A stretch of 41,094 bases of DNA from a virus, in IMG/VR virus record IMGVR_UViG_3300009183_000166, positions 1 to 41,094 of that record. One strand, 5' to 3'. Of the stretch, positions 9,601 to 22,000 are shown in pieces. The translations under genes and the position numbers were made by a program. Under the pieces are notes generated by a model. The model did no database searches. It was not told the DNA's origin and worked only from the letters and a program-made list of their open reading frames with translations. Positions within the stretch are counted from its first letter, which is position 1. Each line of letters starts with the position of its first letter.

Positions 9601-10060
9601 TTACGGATCTACTTTAGATTCTATCAAATCAATTAGCGATGAAATAATTTATCATCCTGTAAAATATAAAATCTTATTCGGTGCTAAAGCAGATCAAAAA
9701 TTGCAAGCCACATTTAAAGTGGTTAAAAATCCATCTCAATCAATTAATGATAATGACCTAAAGGTTAGAATTATTTCTGCGGTGAATACGTTTTTTGATA
9801 TCAACAATTGGGACTTCGGTGATAGATTTTATCTCAGCGAATTAGTCACCTATGTAATTAATTCTGTAACACCAGATGTAAGCAACATGATTATTATACC
9901 AAAACAATCTAGTCAGGCGTTTGGTAGTCTTTTTGAAATACAAAGCAGAGCTGATGAAATTTTTGTCAGTGGAGCAACAGTTGACGATGTTGAAATAGTA
10001 AAAGCTATTTCAGCAATTGAAGTTAGGGCAGATGTTAATTCTATAGTATCGAGTACTTAA
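6641..10060 (+). CDS. gp6: Baseplate wedge subunit, gp6-like (baseplate J family)
   Basis: 1139 residues, much longer than T4 gp6 (660). The N-terminus is a classic gp6 start: YDFENLRRVMITYLRENYPE, FNDYIESSEYLALIDAVAF, GQSLAFRIDLASRENF and the RLARMLGYNPKR block (about 25-115). Around 415-445 the baseplate-J motif appears (NAPALYYTQNRMITGEDY). The C-terminal 100 residues (INNWDFGDRFYLSELVTYV, then VTPDVSNMIIIP) match the wedge end of gp6. The extra length lies in the middle (about 450-1030), a beta-rich part with PTSSGASSLKRDYAFEIV-type segments. gp6 dimers link the wedges into the baseplate ring and open during sheath contraction. The gene has a GGGAAGA ribosome site and ends 2 bases before the giant gene. 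Confidence 0.85.
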   Translation: MTTTARQNNLILNQDWTRIYQTFKNADFKSYDFENLRRVMITYLRENYPEDFNDYIESSEYLALIDAVAFLGQSLAFRIDLASRENFIELAERKESVLRLARMLGYNPKRNKPAAGLLKFTSVSTTEGIVDSNGKNLAQQVISWNDPTNSNWLEQFIVVLNASMATNTEFGRSQGSATIQGIITEQYRFNSVSTDVPIYSFSKTVAGRGMVFEVVSTAFKNAQAPYEEAPVPGNQLGYIYRNDGSGPGSANTGFYLMFKQGSLELADFAIDVPTTNEKIAVDSTNINNDDLWLFKLSSSGVQLDQWTQVANLIGNNIAYNSISQNIRNIYAVQTKESDKVDLIFADGVYGNLPQGTFRVYYRVSNGLSYIVAPNELRGITIAIPYVNKQGTQHTVSINLALQSSISSATPSEDIDTIRTNAPALYYTQNRMITGEDYNLAPLSSSQDIIKIKSINRTSSGISRNYEIIDASGKYSSVTVFADDGYIYKKESEKTQTFKFASRVDVINYLKQAYEVLINQDHVYNYYLTKFDKILFGDTNIRWQSITTDINMSTGYFYNFVDSSKLRVGSYSTNSLKYMAKDSLIKFVPPTGYAFKDGTLVAYNAADPTQTTRLWTKAVQVVGDGTANGVGKLPSGLGAVKFSDVIPTGSIAVQIVPKFVNDLPPALENELVNQIYQNLNFGVRYDIATTSWKIISASNVNFSDNFTLGKAGDTTDNNLDSSWLIAFVKEADQYLIRVRAIEYIFGSVEQNRFYFDSSEKQYNDQLGNVVKDQVKVLSINPTSSGASSLKRDYAFEIVDTIKFEDGFESSTEIQVAFKDADDDGVIDDPESFIEVAGNDIDLGYLFFKETADAYGNVSDVLVDTSVTKIRIFSKQISVTNFVTWPDGTTIVNGDLVYFYDSNEDRIMSINTATNTFILQPTYKAYVGRKGLKFQYIHNASVNRRIDPSSSNLIDIFLLTRTYDTAFRTYISGGSTEPSPPTTDQLRINYGSTLDSIKSISDEIIYHPVKYKILFGAKADQKLQATFKVVKNPSQSINDNDLKVRIISAVNTFFDINNWDFGDRFYLSELVTYVINSVTPDVSNMIIIPKQSSQAFGSLFEIQSRADEIFVSGATVDDVEIVKAISAIEVRADVNSIVSST

Positions 10061-10062
10061 AG

Positions 10063-13000
10063 ATGGCAAACAAAATATTTCCAAAAAGCGGATTACCTAT
10101 TAGAAGATCTATAGATCTTCTACCCCAAGTTTTCCAAACACCAGCAAATGAAAAATTCATGGCTGGAGTTATTGACCCGTTAATTCAACCAGGAGTTTTG
10201 CAAAAAACAGTTGGATACGTTGGAAAACGATATGGAAAAACCTATAGCGGTTCTGACATCTATCTCAACACTGATCAAACTCTTCGCAGCAGATATCAAT
10301 TAGAGCCTGGTGTAATTATTAAAAATCAAGATCCTGAGGCAAACACTCATGCTCACACAGTTTCTAACGATATTGAAAGTTTTCATGATTATCTTGATTT
10401 TAAAAATCAATTAAAATTCTTTGGAAACGAAAACGAAAGAGATGATCTAATAACCAGCCAAGAACACTATTCTTGGAATCCCCCAATCGACTGGGATAAG
10501 TTTATTAATTATAGAGAATACTATTGGGAACCTGCTGGTCCTCCAGCAGTTCCAGTAAGCGGACAATCAAAAGGAATTATCAGCACGTATAAGGTTTCGC
10601 TTGGCACAGGGTCGTCTTTTATCTTTACCCCAGACGGTTATATAAACAATCCCCTAATAACTTTATATAGAGGCCAAACCTATAAATTTAAAGTAGATGC
10701 ACCTAACCAAGGATTCGTAATTAGAACTAATTATGACGTTGGTACATTATACTTCAGACCGGAAATGTCCTATTCTAAAGGGCAGATGACAATATTTGAC
10801 GGATCGGTCTGGAAAGCTAAAATAGACATTCCAGCAGGCGACGGCAGCACAATTACAACTGCTTCTCAAGATTGGGAATATATTTCTTTAGTATCGGTAG
10901 GCACACCGTCTGATTATAACAAAGGTGTAACCAATAATAGAATTGAAAACGGAATATTAACCTTCCAAGTTCCGTATGATGCTCCGGATGTATTATACTA
11001 CCAAAGTATAATTGATCCTAATAAATTCGGTCAATTTGTAATTTCAAATATTGAATCAAATACTGAACTTAATGTAGAAAAAGAAATATTAGGAAAATCT
11101 TCCTACACCAGCAGTAACGGTGTACAATTTTCTAATGGAATGGTAATAGATTTTACCGGAACTGTATTACCAGCCAAGTATTCTAAAGATACTTGGGTGA
11201 TTGACGGTGTTGGTGACCAAATCACATTGATTAAATTTAATGATTTAATTGTTCCTATTATTTCTAAAACAGTTCCAGAAGTGTTGTTTGATGACGGCGG
11301 GTTTGACATGGGTCCGTTTGCTGATGCCAGTCAGTACCCTGGAGAAAAAGACTACATTACTATTAGTAGAAGTAGTTTAGATAGAAATCCGTGGAGTCGT
11401 TACAACAGATGGTTCCACCGATCAATTCTTGAAAATGCGTATAAAACACGAGGACAAGATTTTCCAGCCTCAGAAACTGCTAGAGCAAAACGTCCTATTA
11501 TAGAATTTGTTCCTGGGCTACAATTAATTAATCATGGGTCAGTAGCCAAAGAAGCTGTAGATTTTGTTGATAGTTTTACTAAAGATGTATTTTCCACTAT
11601 TGAAGGTAGCCTGGGCTATAATATAGATGGCGAATTTTTATTCGAAGGTGCAAGAATCTTAGTAATTTCAGATCCTGATATATTAGCAAACAATAAAATT
11701 TATCAAGTAGAATTCATAAAGCACAATAATAGAACACAAATACATTTAAGAGCAACTGAAGATTCGGATCCGATAATCGGCGAAGGTGTTATTGTAAAAC
11801 GAGGAAAAGAATTTGGCGGAACCATGTTCTATTACAATGGATCTAATTGGGTTCAAAGCCAGCGCAAATTAAAGGTTAACCAACAACCTAAGTTTGATGC
11901 ATTTGACGAAACCGGCACAAGTTTTTCAGATGCTACTTATTATCCTACAACAACGTTTACCGGAACAGAAATTTTATCTTATAAAGTTGGCAGCAGTACT
12001 GCCGATAAAGAATTAGGCTTCAGTTTAAGTTATCTTAATATTGATAACATCGGCGACATTCAATTTAGTTGGGCATGGGATACTGATTTATTTTATTATA
12101 CAATTAATCAAGAGTTGTTTTCAAAATCTATATCAACAGGATTTTATCAGGTAAACGGAAATAACGCCAACGGTTGGATTACCACAGATAACGCTTTTAT
12201 CCAACCAATCATTGACAGTACAATTATTACACAATCGACTAATTCAATATCTTTAAATTCTATCGATTGGAGTTTGGCAACAGATAAGACATTATTAAAA
12301 ATTAATTTTTATTTAAACGGAGTTCGATTTGTAGACTCATACACAAGAGTTGGATCGACGTTTACTTTTAACAATACTACATTTGCAGTAAAAGATGTTG
12401 TTTCTGTAAAAATAATTACAACTTTAGAACCAAACGAAGGGTACTATGAAATTCCTGTAGGATTAGAAAAAAATCCATTGAATCAAATTTTAACATCATT
12501 TACACTTGGACAAGCAATTGACCATTTGTCAAGTGCAGTTGAGTTTGAAGAGGAATTTGTCGGATCGTTGCCCGGAGTGTCTAATTTACGAGACATTGTT
12601 GATTACCAAAAATACAGCAAGAGATTTTTAAAACATTCTGGGTTAACGCCTCTTGCAATTAATTTATTATCAGATAAAACTTCTAATATTGTTAAATCGA
12701 TTCAGTATGCTAAAAAGTCTTATACTGAATATAAAAACAATTTTCTTTTAAAAGCAACTGAAATAGATTTTAACGAAAATGTTGCAGACTTTGTTGACGA
12801 CATTATCAACGAGCTAACAAAGACAAAATCAGAAAATAGTCCGTTCTCGGATTCCGATATGATAGGTTCTGGAGCATACACATCTATTGATTATACCGTT
12901 GACGATACAGGAATTAATACTTTTGCTCTTTCGGAAAAATTTGGTTTAGATACTCTAAGTAGAAAAGCAGTATACGTTTATATAAATGAACAACAGTTGC

Positions 13001-16000
13001 TATACACAACGGAATACGAGTTTAATCCAACGTTTGGTTTTGTAATTTTAAAAGTTCAATTGACTAGAGGCGATCAAATCCAGATTAGAGAATATGTATC
13101 TACTGCGTATAATCATATTCCTCCTACGCCGTCATCTATGGGATTATACAAAAAGTATACCCCTGCAAAATTTTTAGACGATACTTATATTACACCCCAA
13201 ATGGTTATACAAGGGCACGACGGTAGTATCACTGTTGCCTATGATGATTATCGTGATGATTTATTATTAGAATTAGAATATAGAATTTACAACAACATCA
13301 AAGTTACCTACAATAGAGACATTTTTAATATAGACGATATTGTTGGTGGATATTATTATACTGATAGTACCTATTCTAAAGCACAAATGGATAATATAGT
13401 TGTCCAAGAATTTTTAAAATGGGTTCAAAATACAAATATTAATTATACATTAAACGAGTATTTTGACAGTGAAAATTCATTCACCTATACCTATACCAAC
13501 ATGGCAGATCCTACGGGAACTATTAATTTGCCTGGATACTGGAGAGGAGTGTACCAGTGGTTCTACGATACCGATCGTCCTCATCGTTGCCCTTGGGAAA
13601 TGTTAGGTTTCAGCGAGCAACCTGATTGGTGGGAAAGTGAATATGGTCCAGCACCTTATACTAGTGGTAATTTGTTGTTATGGGAAGATTTAAAAGACGG
13701 TATAATTCGACAAGGCGATAGAGCCGGAACTTATGCTAGATATAAACGACCAACAATATTATCTCACATCCCAGTTGATGGTGACGGCAAATTGTTAAGT
13801 CCGCTCGATTCAAATTTAGCTCAAAATTTTAGTTTAATTAATAACAGAGGACCTTTTGTACTTGGTGACATTAGTCCTGCTGAATATGCATGGAGAGCAA
13901 GTTCTGAGTGGCCGTTTGCTGTAGCTATGGCTATGACATTATTAAAACCTTTTGAATTTATCAATGATAGTTTTGATCTTTCTAAGACAAAAATTAATAT
14001 CATCGGACAAACTGTAAATTCAGAAACAAATTTATTTGTAACTCCGGCAGACATAATGCTTCCTGGAGTCGGTGCAGATCTAACAGTTGGACTGGTAAAA
14101 TATCTTGCAGGATATTTAAAATCAAGAGGTTTAGAATTGCCCGAGTACGAGTCTAGATTACAAAATTTAGATGTAGCACTATCAACTAGATTATCTGGGT
14201 TTGCAGATAAAGCTCAACAAAAATATCTTCTAGACAGTAAGAGTCCTAACTCAGCTTCTAGTAGTGTTTTCATTCCTCAAGAAAATTACGATATTGTGTT
14301 TAATGTAAGTTCTCCTATTTCTAATCTAACATATAGCGGAGTAATAGTTGAGAAGTCTGAGGGCGGTTGGATCATTACTGGATATGATAACATACATCCG
14401 TATTTTAATTACCACGAGGCCCGCCCTAATAGAGGCGATCCTATTATTACCGTTGGCGGAGTAAGCGAGGATTTTACAGACTGGGCTCAAGATACTAATT
14501 TCAATAACGGAAGAATTGTAAGATACAGAAATGATTTTTATAGAGCATTAAAAACTCACACGTCGATCGGCGAGTTTGATTCTACTCTTTGGAAAAAATT
14601 ACCTAACATTCCGTTAACCGGAGGAGTTGAAGCGCAACGAAGAAGATCGTTTAACGCATTAAATCCTCAGAAATTAGTATACGGCACTAAGTTAACATCG
14701 ATTCAAGATGTTGTAGATTTTCTATTAGGGCATGAAAATTATTTGATATCAGTTGGATTTAAGTTTGATAGTTTTGATCCTACAATTAAATCAGCAACAA
14801 ACTGGTTGACATCATCTAAAGAATTCATGTACTGGACTACACATAATTGGGCCATTGGGTCGTTAATTACACTAAGCCCAGCCGCCGAAAAAATTGATAT
14901 TACAATGCCTGTTGGCGTTGCAGATAATCTATTAGATGGCTTTTATGATTATCAAATTTTAAAAGCTGACGGCAAAGTATTGCCTGTTTCAAATATTAAT
15001 GTTAATAGAGGATTCCAGTCTATAACTGTAGAAACAGTCAATACTACTAACGGAATTTATTTCTTAAAGATCTATTTTGTTCTTAAAGAGCATGTGGTAA
15101 TATTCAATGACAGAACAGTTTTCAATGATGTCATCTATGATAAGACTACAGGATATAGACAAGATCGTATTAAAACTCAAGGGTTTGTAACAGTAGATTG
15201 GGACGGTGATTATACTAGCCCGGGCTTCTTATTTGACAATGTAAACATACAAAAATGGCAACCGTTTACAGATTATAAATCTGGAGACATTGTTTCTTAT
15301 AGAAGTTACAACTGGACAAGTCTAACTAATCAGATAGGTGTAGAATCTTTTGATGATACTTACTGGACTAAACTCGATAGCGATCCTAAGAAACAATTAG
15401 TATCAAACTTTGATTACAAAATTAATCAATTTGAAGACTATTTTGAAGTGTCAGCTGACGGGTTAGGAAACAACCAAAGAAATCTTGCTAGACATTCAAT
15501 TGGCTATCAAGAAAGAGATTACTTACAAAATTTAGCAGAAGATCCTGTCACACAGTTTCAACTTTATCAAGGCTTCATTAAAGAAAAAGGAACTGCAAAT
15601 TCAATAACAAAAGTATTTGATAAACTCAGTAACTCTACGTCGGGTAGTGTAGAGCTTAAAGAAGAGTGGGCGTTTAGAGTTGGTAGACTAGGTGGTGTTG
15701 ATCAATTAAGAGAAGTTGAGATGACGATATACAAAGATAGTTTTGTAATCAATCCTCAGCCGATTATCATTGCTACGGAATCATTAGATTCTATTACTGA
15801 TCAATACTATAGAGTTCTTAAAACTGATTTTACAATAGATCCAAACAAATATTCTGTAGATATTAATCCAACTACAGGTGATTCGTTGCTTTCTCGAACA
15901 CCGGGATATGTTAAGACAGATCAAATAGCTTTTATAGTATCGTCTCGAGATTCGATATTAGATTTAGACATTGCTAACTTTAATGAAAATGACAATGTAT

Positions 16001-19000
16001 GGGTCACCTTTGATAATTATTCTTGGACAGTATTAAGATTTAATCAATCTCCGATACTAGTTATTACAAATATCACAAAAGAAAAAACCAAGGTTACTAT
16101 TGAATTAGGAAGATTCCACGAATGTAAAGTTGACGATATTGTTGGTATTACAGATATTGTTAATCTAACAGGATTCTTTAAAATAGTTTCGATTACCCCA
16201 AGAACAATCACAGTTGAAGTATCATCAAAAGCGCAAGCCCCCGAATGGGACGGCAGCTCAGTTGTTAATTTAAATCTATTCACCGAAGCAAGATTTTCCG
16301 ATTACGAAGCGTTAAGCCCTCAACAGGCAGCTTTATTAAAAACCGGTTCAAAAGTATGGATTGACAATAACACAACAACTGGATGGGAAGTTATAGAAAA
16401 GAAAAAACAATTTGTTACTAAAGAATTAATTGATGCAGGAATTGCAGAACCGTCTCATCTAGGAACAAAGGTACTTTATAATGCATTAACACGTCAAACA
16501 TTTGCTAGTATTCCAAATACTGGTTATGTGATGATATATGCTGAGTCGTTAACTGGCCTTGGAGTCACCCAAGTATTATCGCCCGCTGAAAGTATAAGAC
16601 CAAGTGTTACAGGATCGTTTGGGCAATCAATGGCGTTAAGCCCAGATGGCACACAATTAATTGTCGGATCACCGTTGGCCGGAGCACTCAAAAGTTATTA
16701 TAAGGGAACATTTAATCCTTCAACAGCCTATGCATCAAATGAAATTGTACAATGGGATAATCGATTATGGGCCGCCCAAGTATCTATGGCAACTCCGCCG
16801 TATCCTACGGCATCGTCAACTACATGGATTCCTCAAGATATAATCCCAATAACTAGCTCAGGCACCAGTTCTGGTTTTACAAAACAAGGTATGATTTCAG
16901 TATATCGCTGGACTGGTCAACGTTGGCAAATTACTAACTCTTACCTAAGCCCTCGTCCGATAGATAATGAAACATTTGGTTCTGAAATCACAATCAGTCA
17001 GTCCGGAACCACTTACTATGCATCTGTGGCCGCCAAAGCAGCGTTTGGAAATAAAGGCAGAGTTTATCTGTTTAAAGGTACTACACTTGGAGACAATACT
17101 GTATCATGGAAAATTCTATCTGTAGATAATACAAATTTTGCACTACCACAACAGCTTGCATTAGGCGCCGACGGTTCAAGTTTAAATCTCGATGTTGAAA
17201 TAATCAAAGACGGTGACGAGTTCGGAACATCATTGGCAACCAGTGGTGACGGTACAGTATTAGTAGTCGGCTCGCCAAACAGCGATGGTCAGTATTTTGA
17301 AAATTATAGAGGTTGGTGGAAATCTGACATTGTTTACAATCAAGGCGAAGTAGTAAAATATGAAAACAACTATTATCAATTAGCAGATTCGACAAGCGCC
17401 ACAGCAGTAGATCCAAGCAATGCTGGCTGGGACGAAGTTGGCGACAGTAGCGCACAAGCATCCGGCAAAGTGTTTGTATACAAAAAAGATACAGATGACA
17501 AATACAATCTAATACAAACTATCGATGCTGGTTCGTTAGTGTTAATTGACGATACACCGTCTATTGTAAACTCACGTGCAGTTGTAACTTCCAGTCTTGA
17601 TAATTCAGTAACATTAAAGAATACTACAGGAATTGTAATAAACATGCCGTTAATGGTCTCTGGAACATCCTTCGGTGGATTAATTTCCGGCACAACATAT
17701 TACGTTAAAGAGATCCTTCAATACGGTGTTAATGGAAAAATAAAAGTCAGCAGAACGTTTGGCGGAAGCGTTTTAACACTAACAACAGCCACAGGCTCTT
17801 TAGATATCACTGCTGGTGGAACACCGGATATTAATGTTGGCGATCAATTCGGGTATTCAATAGACATAGACTATACAGGATCTACACTAATTATTTCAAG
17901 CCCGAAGGCAGATGTTAATTTTCAAAATCAAGGATCTGCTTATGTTTTTAAAACAAATAGTTTAGAATCAATTGAATATCGATTAAAACAAAAATTAGAA
18001 AGTTTTGAAAAATACCCCAATGAGTTTTTTGGACAAACAGTTTCAATTAGTTCGTCTGGAAATAGAATTGCAATTGGTGCTAAAAATACACCATTTACTG
18101 TACTAACAAAACTTGACTTGACTAAAGAAACAACATTTGATCAAGGCAGAACTAGATTCGTTGAACGTGCAGGTTATGCTGGCGGTGTTTATGTATTTGA
18201 AAAGAAAATTAATCAATTTTTCTTAGTTGAAAAATTAGGAATTGAAGCATCACCATACGAATCTTTTGGATATACTTTAGACTGTACCGATTCTGAAATT
18301 GCAGTTGGATCTCCTGATTATAGAGCCCCAGTTGATACCGGATCGGGTATTTCGTTCGACGGTGCGATGATTGGTACTGTAAGATTGTTTACTAAAGACC
18401 CAACAGTTAATTCATGGGAAATATTAGAGCAACAAGCACCATTAGTTGATATAAGAAAAATTAAAAGTATCTCGATGTACGACACAGTTAAAAATGTTAA
18501 AGTTCAAGACATTGATTATGTTGACCATGCAAAATTAAAAATACTTAATTTAGCAGAAAAAGAAATTAAATTTAAAACATTATATGATCCTGCAACCTAC
18601 ACAATAGGTACAGACGAGCAAGCAGTTGATTCAACCACCGCCTGGGCAGAAAAAAATGTTGGAAAACTATGGTGGGATCTTTCTAAGGTTAAGTGGAAAT
18701 ATTATGAGCAGGGCGATATTGCCTATAAGACCAGTAATTGGAATGGACTGGTAGAAGGTTCGAGTGTTGATGTATACGAATGGGTACAGACTAGATTATT
18801 ACCAAGTGAGTGGTCCATAGTGGCAGATACTACAGAAGGATTGGCGCTGGGTATTTCGGGTCAACCAAAATATGCAGACGACACAGTATATTCTATTAAA
18901 GAATTATACAATTCGATTACCGGTCAAATTTCTGGAACTTTATATTTTTACTGGGTTAAAAATAAAACAACAATTCCTGAAAATATGCCAGGTAGAGAAA

Positions 19001-22000
19001 TATCATCTGCTACAGTATCTTCATACATTGCTAATCCGTCAGCATCGGGAATTGCTCATCTTGCAATAATTGATTCTGACAAATTTATTGCTTATAATTT
19101 TAAATCAATTATGTCGTCGGACACTGCTGTGATAAACATACAGTATTTTAAAAATAGCGATAAATTAAATCCGATCCATAACGAATATCAATTATTAACA
19201 GAAGACCACATATTAAGTAGACCGACAGATACTTTAGAAACCAAGTGGTTTGACAGTTTAATTGGGGTTGACGAACAAGGAGGCTCAGTACCTGATCCTA
19301 ACCTGCCAGCCAAACAAAAGTATGGACTAAGTTTTAGACCAAGACAAAGCATGTTTATCAATCGCGCACCTATATTAAAAATAGTTGTAACAAAGGTAAA
19401 TGAATTTTTGTTAACAGCTCCGTGGGCCGATCAAATTGTAGTTGAAGATCTAAACCTGATAGATTTTTCACCCGATCAGGCACTAAATCTATACGATCAA
19501 TCAGTTGACACATATGAAGCATTACAGACAGTTGGTACAACTAGAATTAAACAAGCGACATTAACAGTTAATATTTCAAATAATCAAATATCGTCTATTG
19601 ATATTGTAGATCCAGGATTTGGATATCGAGTTACTCCACCGGTAAACATTTATGGTGACGGTAGCGGAGCATCGGCAACAGCAGTGCTAGATAACCAAGG
19701 CAGAATTGCATCAGTAACTGTTATCTCAAAAGGAAAAAAATATAGTGAAGCAACTGCTACTATACGACAATTTGCAGTATTAGTAACATCAGACGAAACA
19801 ACCAAAGGGTTCTGGGGAATATACTCTTGGGATAACGAGCGTCAAACATTTTATAGAAGTCAAGCACAGGCATTTGACACAACTAGATACGGATATGCAT
19901 CTGACTGGTGGGCCGAAGGCTATTCTATAAAAACTAGAATTACTACAGAAATTCCAGATATAAGTTATGAGCCATTGCTTACTACCGCCATTGGTGACCT
20001 AATTAGAGCCAAGCAATATGGCAATGGAGACTGGGCAGTATTTGAGAAAGTGTCCGATAGCCCAGAGTTTTTTACAAGATATAAATTAGTTGGTCGAGGC
20101 ACAGGAACTATTCAATTAGCAGAATCTCTTTGGAATAACAAATTGTCTGGTATCGGTTTTGACAATACTGTTTCTTTCGATACAGATTCCTATGACATTG
20201 ACAACAGTAAAGAATTAAGAATTATTTTACAGCGTATTAAAAAATACTTATTCATTGGTGAAAACGAAAATGAATGGAATAAACTATTTTTTGCATCAGT
20301 GAGATATGCACTAGCCGAACAACAATATATTGACTGGGCGTTTAAAACAAGTTTCTTAAATGCTACTCATTACGTTGGAGAATTAAAAGAAAAACTCAAC
20401 TATAAAAATGATAATCTTGAAAGTTATCAAAATTATATAAATGAAGTCAAACCATATCGAACCACAATTCGAGAATATATCAGTAGCTACGAAAAAATAG
20501 ATCGTGTTGGGGCAGCCAATACCGATTTTGATCTTCCGCCTACATTTTCTGTAGTGGAAGGAAAAATACTACCAGTTGTGTCTTCAGACGAAACTTCGTT
20601 AATGTACCCATGGAGATCTTGGCTTGATAATCACACATATGAGATTGTTTCTATAGAAATTTCAAATTCAGGAAGCGGATATATCCAAGCCCCGAACGTA
20701 TTAATTACAGGAGATGGTACAGGAGTTGTAGCCAAGGCTTATATTTCTAACGGCAAGGTTTCAGGAGTGTCTATACTAAATGCCGGAAAAGGATTTACAG
20801 CAGCCCCGACAATATCATTAGTTGGTGGAAACGCATCGAGTGATGATACTGCAACGGCTGTAGCAATTATTGGAAATACAAAAGCTAGAACATTTAATTT
20901 AGGAATAAAATTTGATAGATTTACTAAAGATGGATTTCTGTCATCGTTAGATAATTTCCAACAATTTAGAGCCAACGGATATAGTGCAACATTTGAGTTG
21001 ACCTATGCCCCGACGAGAGACAAGACTCAAATTCAAGTGTTAAAAAATAATCAAGTAGTGTTAGGTGACGAATACAAAATTACTCTGTTTAAGTCTAGTA
21101 CTGATACATTCTCTTTATTAAAAGGTAAAATTATATTTGTAGAAGTTCCTGCTGGTCCAGATGCCGCTACGGGGTATCTTGGTGATTTGATTGAAATTTA
21201 TTATGTAAAAAATGACGAATTATTAGACAGCGTTAATAGAATTAGCAAGTATTACTATCCATTAGCTGGTATGAAAGGCAAAGACCTCGGGCAGTTAATG
21301 ACAGGTATAGATTATGGTGGAGTGCAAGTACAAGGAACAACATTTGATGTAACCGGCGGCTGGGACGCTTTACCTTGGTTCACAGATGCATGGGACAGCG
21401 TTGAATCGAGTGCTGATTTTTATGTTATCTGCGATGGCAGCACAACAGCTATTACATTACCTTTCACTCCATTAGCTGGGCAAGAAATAAATGTATATCT
21501 AAAAAGAACCGGATCTGGACTAGGAAGATCACCTACGACAATCCAAACACTAGGTCCTGATGCATCTCCTACAGTGGTATACGAACCAGTTATTTCTGAC
21601 CAACCAACTATTAGGGTTGACGGCGCAGTACTAACAAATCCAAATGCTCTAATGCCTACATTCATTGGAGACGGTTCTACAAGGGTAGTTGAAATTGGAG
21701 ATTACATTCACACAAATGCAGGTGATACATTAATTTTTAGAACAGTTGACAGTGACGGATCTGTTACAATTAATGATACTAATTTGTTAGATACAAAACT
21801 TAGCGGTGGGTCTTTCGCAGCAATGGGTCCAGCGTACATTACTGCAACCGGAACACGAGCAGAAGATATAACTATCGACGGCGGTAAACTAATTAGCCCA
21901 GATCAAGTACCTGCTCCTGAAGAAAATGTTCCAGGTCAGATTCTTGATAGTGTTAGTATCAAAGTGTTTACAACAGACAGCGACGGCGCCGCTCCTTTAC

